DNA of 57,451 nt from Rhizobium sp. Q54. GTDB taxonomy: Bacteria; Bacteroidota; Bacteroidia; Flavobacteriales; Flavobacteriaceae. Below, piece after piece: positions 51,598 through 57,451 of this stretch. The position numbers and the translations under genes were made by a program. Position 1 is the first letter of the stretch; the number at the start of each line of letters is the position of its first letter. The DNA lies in contig CALQAH020000010.1 of the NCBI GenBank assembly GCA_943328505.2, forward strand, positions 1 through 57,451. The letters run 5' to 3'. The notes below the pieces were generated by a model. The model was not told the origin of the DNA, did no database searches, and worked only from the letters and a program-made list of their open reading frames with translations.

Positions 51598-52134
51598 TTA
51601 TCTTTTACTGGAACCTGGTGGATATTGCGCTAAAATTTTATCTACAAATTCTTTAATTCGAGCATCTTTTTCATCCGTGTTTTTGGTAAGATAACCCGTT
51701 CCTTCTCCTTGCCAAACTAGTTCTTTGGTTTTAGCATCTAGAACATCAATAAACAAAGTGCCTTCGAGTGTTGTAGCTACTGTTGAATATCCAATTCCCA
51801 TCCCCCAAAAAGGACTCCAATTCCAACCCCAGCCAAATCCGTTCTGATTATAAACATCCACACGTTGGTTTTCTTTTGTGAAAATACTAATGAGCATGTC
51901 TGGTGTTTCACTTTTGGAGAATCCTTTTATTACCATTGCTTCATCAATGGAGCGTAGAATTCGTTTCTTGTCTAAATCGGATATTTCGGCTTTATCGATG
52001 CCGCTTTTTAAGAAGGCATAGGTCTTAAATTGTTTAAAGTCAACTTTTTTGTCATAGTCAGAATTCACACTTACAGAACTACAGGAAGCTAACACGAAGA
52101 GTAATAGCAACGTTAAAAAATTTGTTGTTTTCAT
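51598..52134 (-). CDS. DUF4136 lipoprotein
   Basis: A 178-residue lipoprotein: signal peptide with lipobox VLASC (about C18), then the DUF4136 pattern VNSDYDKKVDFKQFKTYAFL, an aromatic loop rich in Trp/Gly/Phe (GWGWNWSPFWGMGIGY, about 100-116) and the strand GTLFIDVLDAKTKELVWQG. Likely anchored to the outer membrane, role unknown. It lies downstream of hutU on the same strand across an inverted word-repeat spacer. Confidence 0.88.
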   Translation of the reverse strand: MKTTNFLTLLLLFVLASCSSVSVNSDYDKKVDFKQFKTYAFLKSGIDKAEISDLDKKRILRSIDEAMVIKGFSKSETPDMLISIFTKENQRVDVYNQNGFGWGWNWSPFWGMGIGYSTVATTLEGTLFIDVLDAKTKELVWQGEGTGYLTKNTDEKDARIKEFVDKILAQYPPGSSKR

Positions 52135-52152
52135 AGCATATTTTTTTAATCA

Positions 52153-52257
52153 TTAGATTTTTAGACTTCTTAGAATATTAGATTCTTACCTATATCCGAA
52201 TAGACATGTTAAACATTAATTTCAATAGTTTAATTGTCTAACGATCTAAAAATCTAA
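52153..52257 (-). repeat. Intercistronic inverted word-repeat, hutU-DUF4136
   Basis: Plus-strand TTAGATTTTTAGACTTCTTAGA (52153-52174) is complementary, with about 3 mismatches, to TCTAACGATCTAAAAATCTAA (52237-52257). In the sense direction the first arm encodes the last HutU residues and its TAG stop (52246-52248). Confidence 0.75.
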
Positions 52258-54228
52258 TAAGCTATCCTCAACTCTATTAGGGATGGTAACTTTTAATAAT
52301 GGTTGTGTATCCATCGCTCTTTTTATGGCAAAAATGGCACCTTCATTTCTTGCCCAACTTCGTCGCGAGATTCCGTTGTTCACATCCCAGAAAAGCATTG
52401 ATTCTAAACGCTTTGAGGATTCTTTTGTTCCATCAAGAACCATACCAAAACCACCATTAATGACTTCTCCCCAACCTACGCCACCACCATTGTGAATAGA
52501 AACCCAAGTCGCGCCACGAAAGCTATCGCCAATGACATTTTGTATTGCCATATCTGCAGTAAAACGAGAACCGTCATAAATATTAGAAGTTTCTCTGTAT
52601 GGTGAATCAGTTCCAGATACATCATGATGGTCACGGCCTAGAATTATATATCCAATTTCCCCTCTTGCAATCGCTTGATTGAAAGCTTCAGCAATTTTTA
52701 TTCTGCCTTCGGCATCAGCGTAAAGGATTCGAGCTTGTGAACCGACAACCAATTTATTTTCTTGAGCACCTTTAATCCATTGGATATTATCGGCCATTTG
52801 CTGCTGAATTTCAGCTGGTGATTTTTTCATCATTTCTTCTAAAACCTCGCAAGCAATGGCATCTGTTTTGGCTAAATCTTCTGGTTTCCCTGAAGCACAA
52901 ACCCAGCGAAATGGTCCAAATCCATAATCAAAACACATCGGTCCCATAATATCTTGAACGTAACTGTTGTATTTAAAATCGATATGATTTTCAGCAAAAA
53001 CATTGGCGCCGGCTCGGGAAGCTTCTAGTAAAAAAGCATTTCCATAATCGAAGAAATAGGTTCCTTTGGCAGTATGTTTGTTAATAGCATCTGCATGACG
53101 ACGCAAGGTTTTTTGAACTTCTTCTTTGAATTTGTCTGGATTATTGGCCATCATTTCATTCGATTCTTCGAAAGTAAATCCAATTGGATAATAACCTCCA
53201 GCCCAAGGATTGTGCAACGAAGTTTGATCGGAACCCAAATCAATATGAAGATTTTCTTGATCGAAACTTTCCCAAACGTCAACGATATTTCCGAGATAAG
53301 CAATGGAAACAACTTCCTTATTTTCTAATGCTTTTTTGACTCTTGGAACTAAATCGTTAATGTTATCAATTACTTCATTTATCCATCCTTGAGAATGACG
53401 AATATGAGTAATTTTTGGATTGACTTCGGCACAAACCGTAACGCAACCGGCGATATTCCCAGCTTTGGGTTGTGCACCAGACATTCCGCCTAAACCGGAA
53501 GTAACGAATAAGCCACCAGTTGGAGATTTTTTTATTTTTCTAAAACCGTTTAAAACCGTAATAGTTGTTCCGTGTACAATTCCCTGTGGACCAATGTACA
53601 TATAACTTCCGGCTGTCATTTGTCCGTATTGTGAAACACCTAAAGCATTCATTTTTTCCCAATCGTCGGGTTTGGAATAATTTGGAATTACCATTCCGTT
53701 GGTAACAACCACTCTTGGAGCTTCTTTGTGTGAAGGAAACAAACCCATGGGATGCCCCGAATACATCGATAGTGTTTGTTCTTCGCTCATTTCTGCCAAA
53801 TATTTCATGGTGAGCAGGTATTGCGCCCAATTTTGAAAAACAGCGCCGTTTCCACCATAGGTAATTAACTCATGTGGATGTTGCGCCACAGCATAATCCA
53901 AATTGTTTTGAATCATGAGCATGATGGCTTTGGCTTGTTCACATTTTCCAGGATATTCGGAAATTGGTCGTGCGTACATTGTATAATCGGGACGTAAACG
54001 ATACATATAAATTCGGCCGTAGGTTTCCAGTTCATATTTGAATTCAGGAAGTAATTCAGCGTGATGTAGTGGTTCAAAATAGCGCAAGGCGTTTCTTAAA
54101 GCCAATTTTATTTCTTCAGTAGAAAGAATTTCTTTGCGTTTTGGCGCATGATTGATGTCTGCTTCGTAGGGTTTTGGATTGGGTAAAACTGATGGAATTC
54201 CTTGTTGTATTTGTTCTTGAAATGTCAT
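52246..54228 (-). CDS. hutU: HutU, urocanate hydratase
   Basis: Uses tightly bound NAD+ as an electrophile to hydrate urocanate to imidazolonepropionate in histidine breakdown. The 660-residue sequence contains the urocanase core: YGGNGAVFQNWAQYLLTMK, GQMTAGSYMYIGPQGIVHGT (NAD site), the active-site cysteine in FRWVCASG (about C444) and GRDHHDVSGTDSPYRETS. It is longer than the about 557-residue Pseudomonas enzyme and closer in size to the long eukaryote-like form. hutH, hutI and hutG are not next to it. The last four codons and stop lie in the repeat spacer. Confidence 0.95.
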   Translation of the reverse strand: MTFQEQIQQGIPSVLPNPKPYEADINHAPKRKEILSTEEIKLALRNALRYFEPLHHAELLPEFKYELETYGRIYMYRLRPDYTMYARPISEYPGKCEQAKAIMLMIQNNLDYAVAQHPHELITYGGNGAVFQNWAQYLLTMKYLAEMSEEQTLSMYSGHPMGLFPSHKEAPRVVVTNGMVIPNYSKPDDWEKMNALGVSQYGQMTAGSYMYIGPQGIVHGTTITVLNGFRKIKKSPTGGLFVTSGLGGMSGAQPKAGNIAGCVTVCAEVNPKITHIRHSQGWINEVIDNINDLVPRVKKALENKEVVSIAYLGNIVDVWESFDQENLHIDLGSDQTSLHNPWAGGYYPIGFTFEESNEMMANNPDKFKEEVQKTLRRHADAINKHTAKGTYFFDYGNAFLLEASRAGANVFAENHIDFKYNSYVQDIMGPMCFDYGFGPFRWVCASGKPEDLAKTDAIACEVLEEMMKKSPAEIQQQMADNIQWIKGAQENKLVVGSQARILYADAEGRIKIAEAFNQAIARGEIGYIILGRDHHDVSGTDSPYRETSNIYDGSRFTADMAIQNVIGDSFRGATWVSIHNGGGVGWGEVINGGFGMVLDGTKESSKRLESMLFWDVNNGISRRSWARNEGAIFAIKRAMDTQPLLKVTIPNRVEDSLLDF

Positions 54229-54346
54229 TTTTAGACTTCTTAGATTGTTAGATATTTAGATTTTTTAGACTTCTTAGATTGTCAGAGCTTTAGATTTTTA
54301 GACTTCTTATTTTTTTTCTAAAAGGTCTAAATTTCTAAAAAGTCTA
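54229..54346 (-). repeat. Intercistronic inverted word-repeat, DUF5522-hutU
   Basis: The spacer is made of TTTTTAGA/TTAGACC words on the DUF5522 side and repeated AATCTAAGAAGTCTAA words on the hutU side, complementary to each other. The TAG stop of DUF5522 (54344-54346) is part of the first word and the hutU ATG directly follows the last one (TCTAAAAATG). Confidence 0.75.
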
Positions 54347-54526
54347 AGATGTCTTTTTAATTGTTCCTGTTTTTTTATCATATCCATACGGACAATGACG
54401 GCAACCACTTTTGCAACAATAGCCTCTTTTTAAATGGTAGTTGGAGGTAAAACAACGATACCCTTCGGGAGTGATGTAATAATCTTCGCCTTCAATTAAA
54501 TTATTTGGGTCTAATGCTTCATTCAT
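54344..54526 (-). CDS. DUF5522 small cysteine-rich protein
   Basis: A 60-residue protein with the DUF5522 pattern: YYITPEGYRCFTSNYHLKRG then CCKSGCRHCPYGY, i.e. five Cys and one His close together, likely a metal (zinc or Fe-S) site. No signal peptide. Found as a short stand-alone gene in many Bacteroidota. It lies upstream of hutU on the same strand and could be co-transcribed. Function unknown. Confidence 0.85.
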   Translation of the reverse strand: MNEALDPNNLIEGEDYYITPEGYRCFTSNYHLKRGYCCKSGCRHCPYGYDKKTGTIKKTS

Positions 54527-54650
54527 AGCAACAAATCGACATTAAAATAGTTGTTTTTAATTTCTTCAAAAATAACTATTTTAATCAAAGATTACTTTTT
54601 CTTTAGGCAAAAATAAAAAGTCAGAAAGAAATTTAACAACTTTGCAGCCT

Positions 54651-54977
54651 ATGATATTAATAGTTTATAAATATTTAACGCCAAGAGGATTTAGAGGATT
54701 GACTTTCTTCCCGTTTGTTATTGTGACAAATAAAGATGATGCTTTAGATACTGTTTGTGTCAATCATGAAAAGATACATTTACGACAACAAGTTGAGTTA
54801 TTGGTTTTACCTTTTTATGTTTGGTATTTGTTGGAGTATTCTATTCGATTGGTTCAGTTTAAAGATAGAAAAAATGCGTATTATAATATTTCTTTTGAAC
54901 GAGAAGCCTATGCTAATGAAAAAGACCTTAACTATTTAAAGCAAAGGTCTTTTTGGAAATTTTTAAAGTATATTTAA
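54651..54977 (+). CDS. Small HExxH-motif protein, unknown
   Basis: A 108-residue protein from the ATG at 54651 (an alternative TTG at 54642 adds three residues). It has NHEKIHLRQQ near residue 42, an HExxH zinc-binding signature, then a hydrophobic stretch LLVLPFYVWYLLEYSI (about 52-68), and FEREAYANEKD near 85, where the Glu in EREAYANE sits where gluzincins keep their third ligand. That combination suggests a minimal membrane-linked metallopeptidase-like fold, but no family is recognised. It is convergent with the next gene, one base apart. Confidence 0.7.
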   Translation: MILIVYKYLTPRGFRGLTFFPFVIVTNKDDALDTVCVNHEKIHLRQQVELLVLPFYVWYLLEYSIRLVQFKDRKNAYYNISFEREAYANEKDLNYLKQRSFWKFLKYI

Positions 54978-54978
54978 T

Positions 54979-57111
54979 TTATTTTCTTGCTCCTTTTGGG
55001 CGCGCTAATTTTTCGGTTTCGATATCCACTTTTTCATTAGTTGGCTTGTCCCAACGAATTTTTGAACCATCCCACCATAAGCTCTGAGGTGTGTCGACAG
55101 TATTATTATCGTTGAACATTACACCATCCATTTTTCTGTCGAAATCTTTTGCTAAAAGATCTGTAGGTACATCTGGGTTTTCTTCTCCTTTTATTTTGGT
55201 AATGGCAATCCATGAAATTTTACTATTTGAAACGCCTTCATTGTTTTCCATTATCCAAAAACCATTTTTTGTAATGTTATCAATATAAACACCATTTGAT
55301 TTACCTTGAGGAGAAGCGGTTATGATAACATCATCAATATTAGCAATAATTTGTTGGAACGATCTATCAAAGGCAACAAAAACTTTTCCGTTTGTTAAAG
55401 TAACTTTTCCATTAACGGTAACTTCAGGTTTCATTGAAGTAGACATAAAACTTGCTACTTTATCTTGATCTTCAGATCCTATTAAATAGGCAAGAGGTTT
55501 GTTAGTGTATCCATTTCCGTCTACATACAAGCTATAGGTTTCTCCTTTGGTATGGAAGCCGTATTTCATTCCGCGAACCCAGCCACCCATAACGCCGCCG
55601 TAAATTCCTAAACCAATAGTAGTGTTTTTTTCTGAAAAGTTGTTGTCCATTCTGCCTGTAGCTAAACCATTGGTGTGTGCTTGACCAAATCCGTATACAG
55701 AATAATCTGTTCCGTTGGCAGCAAAATAACCTAAGGCACCCAATGCTACTCCAAAGTCGTTTCCTAAAACACCGCCAGAACGAGCTGTTGACCCACCACT
55801 GCCGAAAGTTCCAAATTTATAGGCTCCAGTAGCTGTCGCTAGACCCGATACACCAGTGTGAGGTGTTGTGAAAGCAGTTCCTGCAGTAGTTGTTCCTGCA
55901 ATTCCTCTGACGCCAGCGCCTTGAGCACCAGTTCCATAGTATTCTCCTTGTACACCTGCATAAATTGTTGTACCACCTGTTACTTGACCATAAGTTCCTG
56001 CACCATTAAAAGCTGTATATCCATTTACTGCCCATGGGAAAGTAACATTGCCAACACCGTTCATTAAGTCGCCTGTAAGTACAGTATTTAATGACCCAAC
56101 AAAAAATTCTCCTAAATTACTTATTCGAACTCTAAAGATATTGTTGGTTCTAAAATCTATATTTTGGTTGTCTGTAGTTCCTATAAAATTTGTCCCAGCA
56201 GTAGTTATATTTCCACCGTTTGTACCGGTATTTCCAGTAATTGACCAATCATTCGAATTAGAACCCGTAAATGCGATCCATGCAGCACCATCCCAATAAT
56301 AATAACCAGGTATAACATTGTTTGGAGAGACGCCAGCTATGGCTGTGTTGTAAACTAATAAAGAAGTTACTGGAGCAGTAATTGGACCTGCGGCATTTTT
56401 AGCAGTTAAAGCCACTCTAGGAATCAAAAATCCTCTGTCAGTAGCACTAACTTCTAATTTAGCAGAAGCATTTGGAGTAGTTCCAATTCCTACATCGCCA
56501 TCTGCTTCAACTCTAATTCTTTCAGTTCCGGCCGTTGAAATATTTAAAATATCAGCTCCAGCACTAAATAATCCAGTGTTTTGATCAGTTTGAAAAGAAT
56601 AGGTTGGCAAAAGAGCTGTTCCTAAAGAGTAGGATTGTAATTGACCTAAGTTTGCATTAGAGAAATTCCATCGATCCGAACCGCCTGTTTTAATTCTAAC
56701 ATCTACAGGATCAGTTGTTCCAATAAAATTTGTTCCTGCTGTTGTTCCAGAATTTCCAGCCAATGCCCAATCGGTACTAGCACCAGTAGCTATTTTTTGC
56801 CAAACGGTACCGTCGTAAAAATAAAAGCCTATGGATGTAATATTAATTGCGGTTCCTGTAGCAGTTCCTGTAGCAATGCTATTCACATAAATCATCGTTG
56901 AGGTGGGAGTAGCAGCCATACTTTGTGCTCTTTGTCTATCAACTCTTGGAATCAAGATTCCATCAACATTTGTGGAAGCTCCGGTTGGGTTGTTTGCTAC
57001 TATATCAAGACTTGAAGCAGGTGTTGTAGTTCCAATCCCTATTTGAGAAAAAACGTTGTTTACATTTAAAAATGTAAAAATTAAAATTGCTATAGTATAA
57101 CTCTTTTTCAT
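54979..57111 (-). CDS. Large secreted fibre-like repeat protein
   Basis: A 710-residue protein with a signal peptide (about 1-22, ending VFSQ) followed at once by IGIGTTTPASSLDI, the start motif of many Bacteroidota proteins that resemble phage tail fibres. Ser/Thr/Gly/Asn-rich body with two similar blocks: DWALAGNSGTTAGTNFIGTTD (about 117) and a later DWSITGNTGTNGG..AGTNFIGTTD (about 293). A Gly-rich central region is followed by a more compact C-terminal domain (about 540-690, FDRSFQQIIANIDDVIITAS, WIAITKIKGEE). No T9SS C-terminal sorting motif is evident. Adhesin or surface filament is a guess. Confidence 0.75.
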   Translation of the reverse strand: MKKSYTIAILIFTFLNVNNVFSQIGIGTTTPASSLDIVANNPTGASTNVDGILIPRVDRQRAQSMAATPTSTMIYVNSIATGTATGTAINITSIGFYFYDGTVWQKIATGASTDWALAGNSGTTAGTNFIGTTDPVDVRIKTGGSDRWNFSNANLGQLQSYSLGTALLPTYSFQTDQNTGLFSAGADILNISTAGTERIRVEADGDVGIGTTPNASAKLEVSATDRGFLIPRVALTAKNAAGPITAPVTSLLVYNTAIAGVSPNNVIPGYYYWDGAAWIAFTGSNSNDWSITGNTGTNGGNITTAGTNFIGTTDNQNIDFRTNNIFRVRISNLGEFFVGSLNTVLTGDLMNGVGNVTFPWAVNGYTAFNGAGTYGQVTGGTTIYAGVQGEYYGTGAQGAGVRGIAGTTTAGTAFTTPHTGVSGLATATGAYKFGTFGSGGSTARSGGVLGNDFGVALGALGYFAANGTDYSVYGFGQAHTNGLATGRMDNNFSEKNTTIGLGIYGGVMGGWVRGMKYGFHTKGETYSLYVDGNGYTNKPLAYLIGSEDQDKVASFMSTSMKPEVTVNGKVTLTNGKVFVAFDRSFQQIIANIDDVIITASPQGKSNGVYIDNITKNGFWIMENNEGVSNSKISWIAITKIKGEENPDVPTDLLAKDFDRKMDGVMFNDNNTVDTPQSLWWDGSKIRWDKPTNEKVDIETEKLARPKGARK

Positions 57112-57273
57112 AATTAATCGGCTTTAAGGAATAAAATTAATTTCAATTATTCTTACATAATTATTTTCTCGTTGAATATCTTTAATAATCGATAAAGTGC
57201 ATTTTATATTATGAGGAATTTAATTTACTCACTATTAATATGCGAAAAAAGAGGGTGTACTTTTATTATTACT

Positions 57274-57451
57274 AACCCGTTGGGTATAATTAATGAAAAT
57301 CAATTAGTACTGCATTTTTTGCTTGAAATTTATATCCAATTAGAACAAAAATGTCAGTCTGAGCTTGTCGAAGACATTAAAAAGGATACATTTCGACAAG
57401 CTCAATGTGACAATTTAGTATAAATTAGCCATAAAAAATAATTACACCCAA
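57274..57451 (-). mobile_element. 184-bp MITE-like element, copy 2 (inverted; cut by window edge)
   Basis: Begins AACCCGTTGGGTATAATTA and runs to the last base, where the right terminal repeat TAATTACACCCAA is visible; the last six bases (CGGGTT expected) lie outside. Reverse-complemented it matches copy 1 with 4 differences in 178. A short open frame across it (57211-57423) is a by-product of the repeat and is not a gene. The left flank TTACT (57269-57273) predicts the same 5 bases after the element. Confidence 0.88.

Noticed and set aside
57211..57423. Open frame of 70 codons at the right end
   Set aside because: It runs across the MITE copy; the peptide (QSELVED, DTFRQAQCD) is the usual translation of this repeat family and not a gene.

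Overview
The window is low-GC, densely coded DNA from a member of the Bacteroidota, almost certainly a Flavobacterium-like member of the Flavobacteriia. Three things support this. The type IX secretion / gliding core gldKLMN is present in order. Several promoters fit the Bacteroidota TTG-N19-20-TAnnTTTG pattern rather than a sigma-70 consensus. Many genes belong to families typical of this class (GSCFA, DUF983, DUF1761, DUF4136, DUF5522, MiaB next to a sigma-54 activator). No plasmid, prophage, CRISPR array or complete insertion sequence is visible. The mobile DNA seen is two copies of a 184-bp MITE-like element and one tRNA-associated GIY-YIG mini-element.

Layout. 1-4.5 kb, minus strand: a housekeeping/envelope operon miaB, sigma-54 activator, lptE, TPR protein, secG (cut by the window edge). 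4.7-13.3 kb, plus strand: topA, an arginase-fold protein with broken metal ligands, then gldK-gldL-gldM-gldN ending in a strong terminator. 13.3-19.9 kb: mixed single genes (FAD oxidoreductase, DUF983, ABC-F ATPase, GNAT-like protein, pterin dehydratase, DUF1761, a plant-type LRR protein). 20.0-22.8 kb: initiator tRNA-fMet, the GIY-YIG mini-element with a duplicated tRNA tail, era and der. 22.9-26.1 kb, minus: two TPM proteins, LemA, MerR regulator, M23 peptidase. 26.3-34.5 kb: alaS, a lipocalin-like lipoprotein, an ABC exporter (minus), two tandem paralogous lipoproteins, and a GSCFA protein. 34.8-47.0 kb: a TetR regulator and a phenylacetate-degradation operon paaE-A-B-C-D-G-H-I-J-Z, a second crotonase and paaY. 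47.0-51.6 kb: an acyltransferase E2, a branched-chain aminotransferase and a fused alpha/beta E1 of a branched-chain-type 2-oxoacid dehydrogenase. 51.6-57.1 kb, mostly minus: DUF4136 lipoprotein, urocanase, DUF5522, a small HExxH protein and a 710-aa fibre-like secreted protein. The second MITE copy runs off the right edge.

How the genes work together. GldKLMN form the T9SS motor and periplasmic ring. The paa genes encode ring epoxidation, isomerisation, ring opening and beta-oxidation of phenylacetyl-CoA to acetyl-CoA and succinyl-CoA. A perfect 8-4-8 inverted repeat just after the predicted -7 box of paaE is a good candidate operator for the divergence-free upstream TetR protein. No phenylacetate-CoA ligase (paaK) is in the window, but an aminotransferase and a 2-oxoacid dehydrogenase E1/E2 follow directly. 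This raises the possibility that phenylalanine-derived phenylpyruvate is turned straight into phenylacetyl-CoA.

Most unusual signals: (1) spacers between co-directional genes (paaA/B, paaG/H, paaY neighbours, ilvE/E1, DUF5522/hutU, hutU/DUF4136, M23/merR) built from short repeated words, several arranged as imperfect inverted repeats running from the stop codon of one gene to the start codon of the next, with the same words also inside the coding linkers of the E2 gene; (2) the GIY-YIG mini-element flanked by 38-bp perfect repeats of the tRNA terminator and followed by a decayed 3' half of the tRNA; (3) the inverted pair of 184-bp MITEs; (4) PaaZ with an extra C-terminal DinB/DUF1569-like domain; (5) the arginase-fold pseudoenzyme next to gldK.
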